NCBI GenBank assembly: GCA_028819295.1
Contig: JAPPMA010000033.1
Span: forward strand, 1-34,197
Origin: a bacterium
GTDB lineage: Bacteria > Actinomycetota > Acidimicrobiia > Acidimicrobiales > Bin134
Reading direction: 5' to 3'
DNA length: 34,197 bases
Part shown: positions 21,533 to 28,693 of the stretch, piece after piece
Numbering within the stretch: position 1 is the first letter of the stretch
How the letters are laid out: each line of letters starts with the position of its first letter
Translations under genes and position numbers: made by a program
Notes under the pieces: generated by a model
What the model was told of the DNA's origin: nothing
The model's database searches: none
The model's input: only the letters and a program-made list of their open reading frames with translations

Positions 21533-22884
21533 ACAGGCCATTGGACGTTCTGGGGGCGCCCGGGTGGGGGGAGGTAGACGCCCGCGGGTTGGTGCAACCG
21601 GGTACCGGGGCATGGACGCTGGACTGGTGGGTGGGCGCGTCCGACCGCTGGCACCGGGCATCGCAGGAGGCCGCAGTGCGCCAGAGCGAGGTGGGGGCCG
21701 GTGCGGTGGTGGAGACCCGCATGAAGGTGCCTGACGGCGATGCGGTGCAGCGGGTGTGGGCGGTGGCTGGCGGTGGGGGACCGGCGGTGGCGGTGGTGGA
21801 GGTGGGCAACGAGGCCGCCACCGCTTTCGCGGCCGCGCTGGTGGTGGAGGCGCCGGGCGCGGTGCTGGCGGTAGACCAGACTGGGGTGGCCGTCGGCGGA
21901 CAGCCGGTGCTGGCATGGGATCGTCCCCCGGCGGCTGCCGCCGTTGGCCGCGACGCTGTGGAAGCGGTGCTCAGTGTCGAGGCCAGAGCAGGAGGGGGCG
22001 TGTTGGGGCTGGAAGGCAAGGGCCGCGATGTCGCCGCCCTGGTGTGGCCGCTGCCGCACACCGCTCGGTTGGCGGTTGGCGTTTCGCTGAGCCGGGGCGC
22101 ACCCCCGACCCCATCGGATTTGCCCGACGCCGATGCGGTTGTGCGCGGTTGGCAGGCCCACTTGGATCGGGGAGCCCGGATCGAGGTGCCCGACGAGGGT
22201 TTGGCCCGCCGCATCGACCGCAACCGTCGCCGCTGGCTGGGCCGCACCGGCCGCATGGAGACAGCCGACGTTGGCGAACTCTGCGGGCTGTCGGTGCGGC
22301 TCGACCATCACGGCTACCACGAAGACGCCGCAATGGTGCTGGATGAGGTCGCCGCCCGTTGGTCTGCCGAGGCCCCCGCTGAACGGCTGACGGCGTTCGC
22401 CGTCCACCACGACCTGACGGGCGACGAGCAAGCCGCGGTCCGATTTGTGGAGGCGGTGGCCGAGGCGGTTGAAGCTGCCGCCCGGATCGGCGCCGAGGTG
22501 CCGCTGGGGCCAGTAGAGCGACTGCTTATCGCCGCGGGCCAGGATCGGGCCGCTGAGGACCTTCGCCGTCTCGACCTGAGTCCGGCTGAGCCTCCCTCTG
22601 AAGGGCTGCGGGCCGAGCTGGTGGCCGACCACGAAGACGAGTTGCTGTTGGCCCCCGGCTTTCGACCGGTCTGGCAGGGCGGGCCTTTGGCGGTGTACGG
22701 GCTTCCTACCCGGTTCGGGTCGCTGTCATACGCGGTGCGCTGGCACGGTGCCCGCCCGGCGCTGCTGTGGGAGCTGGACTGCCGTTCGGGCCAACAGCCG
22801 CCCACCCTTCGAGTTCCAGCCCTGGACGAGAGCTGGTCGAGTGACGAACCGACCGGAGAAACGCTGTTGGCCGCGTCCCGCTAG
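21529..22884 (+). CDS. Unrecognised 451-residue protein, possibly glycosidase-like
   Basis: I do not recognise a named family with confidence. The N-terminal ~200 residues are beta-rich (TLDWWVGASDRWHRAS, AVVETRMKVPDGDAVQRVWAV, alternating Val strands). The middle (about 200-370) is helical with RIDRNRRRWLGRTGRM, LSVRLDHHGYHEDA and VERLLIAAGQDRAAEDL. The end returns to strands (LSYAVRWHGARPALLWELDC). A beta-sandwich followed by an alpha-helical part recalls six-hairpin glycosidases, but no catalytic motif is certain. No signal peptide is seen. The start ATG 21529 overlaps the gpsA stop (ATGA), so it is translated with gpsA. rnhB begins 13 bases after it. Confidence 0.7.
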   Translation: MNRPLDVLGAPGWGEVDARGLVQPGTGAWTLDWWVGASDRWHRASQEAAVRQSEVGAGAVVETRMKVPDGDAVQRVWAVAGGGGPAVAVVEVGNEAATAFAAALVVEAPGAVLAVDQTGVAVGGQPVLAWDRPPAAAAVGRDAVEAVLSVEARAGGGVLGLEGKGRDVAALVWPLPHTARLAVGVSLSRGAPPTPSDLPDADAVVRGWQAHLDRGARIEVPDEGLARRIDRNRRRWLGRTGRMETADVGELCGLSVRLDHHGYHEDAAMVLDEVAARWSAEAPAERLTAFAVHHDLTGDEQAAVRFVEAVAEAVEAAARIGAEVPLGPVERLLIAAGQDRAAEDLRRLDLSPAEPPSEGLRAELVADHEDELLLAPGFRPVWQGGPLAVYGLPTRFGSLSYAVRWHGARPALLWELDCRSGQQPPTLRVPALDESWSSDEPTGETLLAASR

Positions 22885-22885
22885 C

Positions 22886-22891
22886 TACCTT
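22886..22891 (+). promoter_or_regulatory. Possible -10 box for rnhB
   Basis: TACCTT lies 6 nt before ATG 22898. The purine-rich GAAGAG between them could also act as a weak ribosome-binding site. Confidence 0.35.
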
Positions 22892-22897
22892 GAAGAG

Positions 22898-23572
22898 ATG
22901 CGGGCCGCTCTCAAGTCGGCTGCCCCCACCTTGGCGGTCGAACGCCGCCTGTGGGCCGAGGGCCACCAGATTGTCGTGGGCATGGACGAGGTGGGCAAGG
23001 GCGCGTGGGCCGGCCCCCTCACTTTGGTGGCCGCGGTGTTGCCCGCCGATCGGCGGGTCTACCGAGTACGGGATTCCAAGCTCCTGACCGAAGACGAGCG
23101 GGAGGGGCTCTACGACCGGATCGCCGATTGGTGCCTGGCCTGGTCGGCGGGCCACGCCGGCAACGACGAATGCGACCAGCTCGGCATGTCGGCGGCCCAG
23201 CGACTGGCCGCTCGAAGGGCGCTGGACGGTCTGGGCCTGGAGCCCGACGCGGTGCTGGTGGACGGCCGGTGGGATTTCGTGGGCAACGGCAAAACCCGGG
23301 CACTGGTCAAAGGCGACGCCACCTGCCTGTCCATCGCCGCGGCGTCCATCCTGGCCAAGGTCACCCGCGACCGGCTGATGCGGGCCGCCGCCCTCGACCA
23401 CCCCGACTACTGCTTCGACTCCAACAAGGGCTACCCCTGCCCCCGCCACCGCGCCGCCCTCGCCGCCCTAGGCCCCACCCCCCTGCACCGCCGCTCCTGG
23501 GCCTTCATGGACACCCACGGCTGGTCCCACCTCCGCATCCCCTCCGGCCCCGACACCGCCCTGCCGTTCTGA
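22898..23572 (+). CDS. rnhB: Ribonuclease HII
   Basis: The 224-residue enzyme cuts RNA in RNA-DNA hybrids, including single ribonucleotides in DNA. The first active-site block is GMDEVGKGAWAGPL (D30, E31). The other acidic residues are D122 (VLVDGRWDF) and D140 (VKGDATCLSIAAASILAKVTRD), with the family spacing of 18. SNKGYPCPRH and HRRSW match the C-terminal part. The usual GRG of the junction-sensing loop is GKG here, a variant allowed in the family. ATG 22898 is chosen from similarity; the frame extends upstream over the previous gene. It is convergent with vapC, only 4 bases between the stops. Confidence 0.92.
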   Translation: MRAALKSAAPTLAVERRLWAEGHQIVVGMDEVGKGAWAGPLTLVAAVLPADRRVYRVRDSKLLTEDEREGLYDRIADWCLAWSAGHAGNDECDQLGMSAAQRLAARRALDGLGLEPDAVLVDGRWDFVGNGKTRALVKGDATCLSIAAASILAKVTRDRLMRAAALDHPDYCFDSNKGYPCPRHRAALAALGPTPLHRRSWAFMDTHGWSHLRIPSGPDTALPF

Positions 23573-23576
23573 GAGG

Positions 23577-23996
23577 TCAGTCGGCAGTTCCGCGCCCAAC
23601 AATCCACTGGTGGGGTTGGCCGGTGGCAGCGGCGACGCGCTCGAAATCGGCGTCGTAGTGGAGCACGGTAAGTTGCCGGGCCTCTGCTGCTGCCGCGATA
23701 AGGGCATCTACCAGTGAGAGCGACCGGTGCTGACCAGACTGAGCCAAGAGGCCTTGCACTTCGACCGCCCGCCGATGGTCGGCGTCAGTGGTTGGAATAT
23801 GGGGGAAGGCGGCCAGCACTTCCATGAGTTCTCGGTGGTCGGCAGGACGTTGGGCGCTAAATCCGAGTTCGAACGCTACCGGGGCGCACACCGCGATGCG
23901 CCCCTCGGCGATCAGGGGGGCAGCAGTGGAGGCGACAATGGGCTTTGACAAGCGAGAAAGGGCGCTGGTGTCAGCCAGATAGAGGGTTCGCGGCAA
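23577..23996 (-). CDS. vapC: VapC-type PIN-domain ribonuclease toxin
   Basis: The 139-residue PIN protein carries the acidic active-site set: D9 in LYLADTSALSRL, E43 in PVAFELGF, D97 in SLSLVDALIAAAAEA and D115 or D117 in VLHYDADFERVA. PIN toxins cleave tRNA or rRNA in a Mg-dependent way. The start is a TTG (23996) directly after the vapB stop codon; no ATG or GTG is near, so translation depends on coupling to vapB. Such a weak start could keep toxin output low. The gene is intact and ends 4 bases from the rnhB stop on the other strand. Confidence 0.88.
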   Translation of the reverse strand: MPRTLYLADTSALSRLSKPIVASTAAPLIAEGRIAVCAPVAFELGFSAQRPADHRELMEVLAAFPHIPTTDADHRRAVEVQGLLAQSGQHRSLSLVDALIAAAAEARQLTVLHYDADFERVAAATGQPHQWIVGRGTAD

Positions 23997-24203
23997 CTAC
24001 TTGTTCCCGCCCCAAGCGGTTTCGACGGCGTCGAAGTCGAAGCGCTCGGGCTGGCTGAGCAACCCGATCAGCTCAAGGCGCCGCTTGGCGTTGACGATCT
24101 CGAGAAGAGAGGCATGAATGGTTTCACGCAGCGTCTTCGTCCCCAAGATTTCAGCAGCCTGCTGGGCGATATCTCTATCTACAAAAACAGATGTCTTAGC
24201 CAC
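23997..24203 (-). CDS. vapB: VapB-type antitoxin
   Basis: The 68-residue protein (TSVFVDRDIAQQAAEIL, then TLRETIHASLLEIVNAKRR) has the strand-helix-helix pattern of a ribbon-helix-helix VapB antitoxin. The C-terminal FDFDAVETAWGGNK is the expected toxin-binding tail. The start is GTG 24203, with a TATCTT box 6 nt upstream and no Shine-Dalgarno sequence. The stop codon abuts the vapC TTG start. A short AGATAT/ATATCT inverted repeat upstream may be an operator, but it is weak. Confidence 0.85.
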   Translation of the reverse strand: MAKTSVFVDRDIAQQAAEILGTKTLRETIHASLLEIVNAKRRLELIGLLSQPERFDFDAVETAWGGNK

Positions 24204-24209
24204 AAGCCC

Positions 24210-24215
24210 AAGATA
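24210..24215 (-). promoter_or_regulatory. Predicted -10 box for vapBC (leaderless)
   Basis: TATCTT on the minus strand lies 6 nt before GTG 24203, in an AT-rich stretch. Confidence 0.5.
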
Positions 24216-24321
24216 TCAAAACTGCTGGCACTATCGTCGAAATATCTCACCTGTTTATGCCGGTCTGGCGCAAGGGATGATGTCGGTTTGGCAACGGCTA
24301 CCGGGTACGATCTCGGGGCGT

Positions 24322-24642
24322 ATGGGGCAGCCGGTGACTGTTGTGGAGAGGGCGACGAGCCGTCCGGGGGTGATCCGCTATGAGATCAACCGGAGCATCA
24401 CCGGCACCGGCCATGAGCACTACTCCGCCGGGCGGGAAGTGGCCGGGGAGCGGCCGGTGGACGAGTTGGCCCGCCGCCTGTTCGACCGGGGTGGCATCGA
24501 CGCCATCCATGTGAACAGCAACATCATCACCGTCGATCTGGCCAAGGGCGGCACCCGGGACGGCATCGACGACCTGATCGCCAACCTGTTCATCCACTAC
24601 GGCCCCGGCGTCGAGGTGCCCACCATCCCCGAAGGGGACTGA
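24322..24642 (+). CDS. NifU-N/Nfu N-terminal-domain-like small protein
   Basis: The 106-residue protein (TSRPGVIRYEINRSITGTGHEHY, then PVDELARRLFDRGGIDAIHVNSNIITVDLAKG, GIDDLIANLFIHYGPG) follows the pattern of the Nfu/NifU N-terminal domain, in which a short helix precedes a V-x-V-x-xxxITV strand pair. It has no CxxC, so it is not a complete Fe-S scaffold; the role is unknown. The start is uncertain: ATG 24322 is chosen because the conserved part begins there and TACGAT lies 10 nt upstream, but ATG 24277 would add 15 residues. The membrane protein gene begins 15 bases after its stop. Confidence 0.65.
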   Translation: MGQPVTVVERATSRPGVIRYEINRSITGTGHEHYSAGREVAGERPVDELARRLFDRGGIDAIHVNSNIITVDLAKGGTRDGIDDLIANLFIHYGPGVEVPTIPEGD

Positions 24643-24657
24643 CGGGCGGCGGAGGCG

Positions 24658-25830
24658 ATGACCTCACGTCGCGAGGCTGTTGAGCGCTGGTTCATCCGGC
24701 GGGGAGTTCCCCACGTAATCCACGACTACCGGGCCACCACCGACGTCTTCACCCGGGCCGTGCCGTTCTTGGCGCTGGTGTTTCTGGTCGAGATTTTCGC
24801 CTCCTTTGGCGACCGCTTCGACGGCTGGGCGCAGTTCGGCGTGTTCTGGGCCGGCGCTGGCATCGCATTGGGGGCAGTGGCGGCGGTCAATCGGCTGAGG
24901 GGCCAGCGGCTGTTCCAGCTTCCCGATCGGGTGGGTGCCATTGAGCTGGCTGTGTTCGTGCTGGTTCCTCCCGCATTGCCCGCCCTGTTCTCTGAAGACC
25001 GATTGTCGGATACCGCAGGCCTGGCGTTGATCAACGTCGCCCTGCTGGTGGTGGCCTATGTGGTGGTGAGCTTTGGCTTGCTCCCGATGCTGGTTTGGGC
25101 CGGAGGGTACTCCCTAAATCAAATCGCCCTGATCGGCCGTCTGGTGGGGCGGATCCTGCCGCTGCTGCTGGTGTTCAGCGCCTTCTTGTTCCTGAACGCC
25201 GAAGTGTGGCAGGTGGCCCACGATTTCACATGGCCTTATTACGCCATTGTGCTGGGTGCATTCGGCCTCATTGCCTTTGGCTCGGTGGCGGTTCGGGTGC
25301 CGTCCGAACTGGTGGGGTTGGCCCGCTTCGACAACTGGGAGCAGGCGTGTGAGTTGATCGACGAATGCGAATCACCGCTGTCCCCGGCCACACCCCCCAC
25401 GGACTTCTCGGTATCCGCGGTTCCGCCTCTCGATCGCATGGACCGGGTGAATCTGGGACTGCTGATGTTTGTGGCCCAGGCCGTGCGGGTGCTGCTCGTC
25501 GGAGTGGTGATCGGGGCGTTCTATGTGGGCTTCGGCTTACTGACGGTGAGGGAGGCCACCATCGTGTCGTGGGTGGCGTCAGACGCGCTGGACCCCCTTG
25601 CCCGCTTCGGCCTGTTCGGCACCGAGCTGGTGCTCACCTGGGAGCTGCTGGCGGTGTCGGGATTCATCGCCACCCTGTCGGCCCTCCAGTTCGCAGTGTC
25701 GACCATCGTCGACAAGGCCTACCGGGAGCACTTCTACGATGACATGGCCCACGAGGCCCGCGAAGTATTGGCCACTCGGGCCCTGTACTTGGCCGAACTC
25801 AGCCGCGGGGCCGAGCAGGAAGACGGTTAG
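24658..25830 (+). CDS. Polytopic membrane protein of unknown function
   Basis: The 390-residue protein has about eight hydrophobic segments (near 31-51, 57-78, 93-110, 120-147, 165-183, 190-212, 264-297, 323-346). A soluble, acidic loop at about 215-262 holds FDNWEQACELIDECESPLSP. The C-terminal helix (YREHFYDDMAHEAREVLATRALYLAEL) is charged and cytoplasmic or coiled. I do not recognise the family, and no transporter motif is visible. GGAGG lies 2 nt before the ATG, and the gene follows the Nfu-like gene by 15 bases, so they probably share a transcript. Its TAG stop overlaps the TAA of the convergent amidohydrolase gene in the shared TTAG. Confidence 0.7.
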   Translation: MTSRREAVERWFIRRGVPHVIHDYRATTDVFTRAVPFLALVFLVEIFASFGDRFDGWAQFGVFWAGAGIALGAVAAVNRLRGQRLFQLPDRVGAIELAVFVLVPPALPALFSEDRLSDTAGLALINVALLVVAYVVVSFGLLPMLVWAGGYSLNQIALIGRLVGRILPLLLVFSAFLFLNAEVWQVAHDFTWPYYAIVLGAFGLIAFGSVAVRVPSELVGLARFDNWEQACELIDECESPLSPATPPTDFSVSAVPPLDRMDRVNLGLLMFVAQAVRVLLVGVVIGAFYVGFGLLTVREATIVSWVASDALDPLARFGLFGTELVLTWELLAVSGFIATLSALQFAVSTIVDKAYREHFYDDMAHEAREVLATRALYLAELSRGAEQEDG

Positions 25831-27524
25831 CCAACTGCTCCGTTGCGCAGAAACTCGCCGGGCCGCGCGCCGGTTGATCGGTCGCCGGCCCATGTGGGAA
25901 CGCCGTTGACCACGGTGGCCCGATAGCCGGCCGGCTTGCGGCTGTAGCGCCAGCTGCCGGTGGGGAGGTCGTCCACCCGGACCTCGTCACCCAGATCGAT
26001 CTCGTCCAAGGCGAACACGGCCAGATCAGCAGCCATGCCCTCGGCCACGGCGCCCCGGCCGGAAATGCCGAAGAACGCGGCCTGCTTGCCGGTCACCGAG
26101 TACACCGCCTCCTCGACGGTGAGCAGTCCGAGGTCGCGAACCATCGAAGTCAAGAAATATGTGGCGTCGCCCGCGCCGACGAACATTTGGATGTGGGCGC
26201 CGGCGTCCGACGCGCCGTTCACCGTCAGCGGCGAGCGGGCCATGGCGGCCAGCGTCTCGTTGTCCACCGGCTGGGGCTGGGTTTTGAGGTGGGTGCCCAT
26301 GTTGTTGTCCAGCAGCCAATCGGCCACCGCGTCCGACAGGTGTACACCCCGGGCCTCGGCCAGATCGGCGATGGAGCGGCCGGTCCACTCGGCGTTGCGG
26401 GGCTCTTCGGAGGCCAGAAGGATCATGTGGGGGCGGTTGATGGGGGCCAGGGTGTGGGTGCAGGCGTCCCAGTCGTGGCGGGCCCGCTCTCGCCAGGCGC
26501 CGTCGCGGAGCATGGCCATCTTGGCCTCGTCGCCGTCCACGTTGCACAGCTCGTGCCATGCCTCCACCCCGCTCCACATGATCGAGCGCTCGAAGTGGAG
26601 GTTCACGTAGCCGGGCCTCACCGAGAACAGCGTGGCCATCTCACCGCCCTCGGCGTTGAGCCGCTCCACCAGATCGAGGGATATCTTCCGTTCCTTGGCC
26701 CGGTTCTCCTGGGCGAAGAAGCCGCCCCAGTTGGCCCTAATGCCCCGATCCCGGCACAGCGCGGCCATGCGCTCCATGTCGCCGGGGAAGTGCTCGAACT
26801 CGAAGGCCCGGGGCACGAACTGGAAGGTGGCGCCGGGATGGGCGGCCACCACGTCGAGCAGGTCGCCCCACTCCTGGTCGTCGGCCATGCGACTGGGCAC
26901 CAGCCGGTTGTGGCGGTCCAAGTCCATCAGCGAAGTCGACAGGCCGAAGGCCCCGGCGGCCAGCCCTTCGTCGAGCATCTGGGCCATCTCGGCCCGCTCG
27001 GACTCGGTGGCGGGCCGCTCCCACGCGTCGGCGCCCATGACCCACATCCGCAGGGTCTGGTGGGGGAAGAAAGCGGCCACATTGAGTGCCGTGGGGTGCT
27101 CGTCGTTGGCGGCCTGGTACTCCGGCCAGGTCTCCCATGTCCACGGGATGGCCGTCTCGAAGGCATCGGTGGGGAGGTCCTCGATGAAGCACATCAGCTC
27201 GATGAGCTGGTCGCGGTCGGCTTCCCGCAGCGGGGCCAGGCCCAATCCGCAGTTGGCCAGCACCACGCTGGTGGTGCCGTGCGACGGCATGGGGTCGATG
27301 TGGGGGTCCCACCACAGCGATCCGTCGTAGTGGGTGTGGGGCTCGATGAACCCCGGTGTCACCAGGGCGCCGCCGGCGTCGATCTCCGGCTCGCCGTCGG
27401 GCCGCAATCCCGGCCCCACCTCGGCGATCCTCCCCGAGCGTACCCGCACATCAGCCTCGAACGAGGGTGCGCCGGTGCCGTCCACCACCGTTCCCCCGCG
27501 AACCAGCAAATCTCCTGAAGCCAT
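25827..27524 (-). CDS. D-aminoacylase-type amidohydrolase
   Basis: The 565-residue protein belongs to the N-acyl-D-amino-acid deacylase branch of the amidohydrolase superfamily. It opens with DLLVRGGTVVDGTGAPSFEADV (beta-sandwich part), then the metal motif PGFIEPHTHYDG (H63, H65), the bridging-Cys type block VLANCGLGLAP (C92), FGLSTSLMD, and the catalytic Asp in NGASDAGAH (D440). It ends with ISGRGAVAEGMAADLAVF and GYRATVVNGVPTW, as is usual. The reaction class is hydrolysis of an N-acyl or cyclic amide; many actinobacterial paralogs have unknown substrates. ATG 27524 has a TAAGGT box 6 nt upstream. It is divergent from pheS. Confidence 0.88.
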   Translation of the reverse strand: MASGDLLVRGGTVVDGTGAPSFEADVRVRSGRIAEVGPGLRPDGEPEIDAGGALVTPGFIEPHTHYDGSLWWDPHIDPMPSHGTTSVVLANCGLGLAPLREADRDQLIELMCFIEDLPTDAFETAIPWTWETWPEYQAANDEHPTALNVAAFFPHQTLRMWVMGADAWERPATESERAEMAQMLDEGLAAGAFGLSTSLMDLDRHNRLVPSRMADDQEWGDLLDVVAAHPGATFQFVPRAFEFEHFPGDMERMAALCRDRGIRANWGGFFAQENRAKERKISLDLVERLNAEGGEMATLFSVRPGYVNLHFERSIMWSGVEAWHELCNVDGDEAKMAMLRDGAWRERARHDWDACTHTLAPINRPHMILLASEEPRNAEWTGRSIADLAEARGVHLSDAVADWLLDNNMGTHLKTQPQPVDNETLAAMARSPLTVNGASDAGAHIQMFVGAGDATYFLTSMVRDLGLLTVEEAVYSVTGKQAAFFGISGRGAVAEGMAADLAVFALDEIDLGDEVRVDDLPTGSWRYSRKPAGYRATVVNGVPTWAGDRSTGARPGEFLRNGAVG

Positions 27525-27530
27525 GGATGC

Positions 27531-27536
27531 ACCTTA
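27531..27536 (-). promoter_or_regulatory. Predicted -10 box for the amidohydrolase gene (leaderless)
   Basis: TAAGGT on the minus strand lies 6 nt before ATG 27524. Confidence 0.5.
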
Positions 27537-27663
27537 GAAGGAATGCAGATGCCAACCAGACTCGGCTCGGTGAGAGAGAATGGGCCGAGCAGATTCAACG
27601 AGATGCCTGACACTGCCTAAACGATGTGGGGCTGAGGGACGAGGGTTGCCATAGTGGAGTCCG

Positions 27664-28659
27664 ATGGCTGAGCCGGAGCAATTGGTGGTCGAGGCCGAAC
27701 GGCAGGCGGTGGCCGCTACCACCCTCGACGAGCTGAGCGCGGTGCGGACCGCAATAACCGGCAAGCGCTCCCCGCTGGTGGCGGCTCGCAAGGCCCTGGG
27801 CGATCTTGAGCCCGATGCCCGCAAGCAGGCCGGGCAGGCATTGAACGCGGCCAAAGCGGCCATCGACGAGATTTTGAGCGCCCGCGAGGCCGAGCTGGCC
27901 GCGGCCGCCCGGGCCGCGCAACTGGCCGCCGAGCGGCTCGACCTCACCGAGGTTACCGAGTTGCCTGCCGACGGGCATCTCCACGTGATCACCCAGACCT
28001 GGCAGGAACTGGAGGACGTGTTTGTGGGCATGGGCTACCGGGTGGCCGAGGGCCCCGAGATCGAGAGCGAGTGGTACAACTTCGGCGCCCTCAACTTCCC
28101 CCTCGGGCATCCGGCTCGAGACATGTACGACACCCTGTACGTGGACTACGGCGAGCCGGGCACCACCCTGCTGCGCACCCACACCTCCCCGGTGCAGGCC
28201 CGGGTGATGGAGAACCAGGAGCCCCCCATCTACGTGGTGGCCCCCGGGCGGTGCTTCCGCCAGGACACCGCCGATGCCACCCACATGCCGGTGTTCCACC
28301 AGATCGAGGGGCTGGTGGTGGACCGCGACACCACCCTGGGCGACTTGGCCGGGACCATCGAGGCATTCACCGCCGCCTACTTCGGCCCGGGCTTCTCCTC
28401 TCGGCTGCGCCCCTCCTATTTCCCGTTCACCGAGCCCTCGGCAGAGTTCGACATCCAGCGCCCCGACGGTGCCTGGCTGGAGCTCGGGGGCTGCGGCATG
28501 GTCCACCCCAACGTGTTCGAGGCCTGCGGCATCGACCCCGAGCAGTGGCAGGGGTTCGCCTTCGGCTTCGGCATCGACCGCCTCGCCCTCATCCGGTTCG
28601 GCATCGACGACCTGCGCGAGCTGTGGACCAACGACATCCGCTTCCTGGGGCAGTTCTGA
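27664..28659 (+). CDS. pheS: Phenylalanine-tRNA ligase alpha subunit
   Basis: The 331-residue catalytic subunit of the (alpha-beta)2 enzyme charges tRNA-Phe. The N-terminal ~90 residues form the tRNA-binding coiled coil (TGKRSPLVAARKALGDLEPDA). Catalytic blocks are LLRTHTSPVQARVM (about 169-182), motif 2 PGRCFRQDTADATHMPVFHQIEG, EPSAEFDIQ, and motif 3 GFAFGFGIDRLALIRFGIDDLREL. ATG 27664 has GGAG a few bases upstream. It is followed after 34 bases by pheT. Its length is slightly short of 340-350 but complete. Confidence 0.96.
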   Translation: MAEPEQLVVEAERQAVAATTLDELSAVRTAITGKRSPLVAARKALGDLEPDARKQAGQALNAAKAAIDEILSAREAELAAAARAAQLAAERLDLTEVTELPADGHLHVITQTWQELEDVFVGMGYRVAEGPEIESEWYNFGALNFPLGHPARDMYDTLYVDYGEPGTTLLRTHTSPVQARVMENQEPPIYVVAPGRCFRQDTADATHMPVFHQIEGLVVDRDTTLGDLAGTIEAFTAAYFGPGFSSRLRPSYFPFTEPSAEFDIQRPDGAWLELGGCGMVHPNVFEACGIDPEQWQGFAFGFGIDRLALIRFGIDDLRELWTNDIRFLGQF

Positions 28660-28693
28660 TGGCCCGCACTCCGATGCTTGAGGCAGCCGCGCG

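Noticed and set aside
24210..24247. VapB operator formed by AGATAT and ATATCT
   Set aside because: Six-bp arms in an AT-rich gap are likely by chance; mentioned but not called as a feature.
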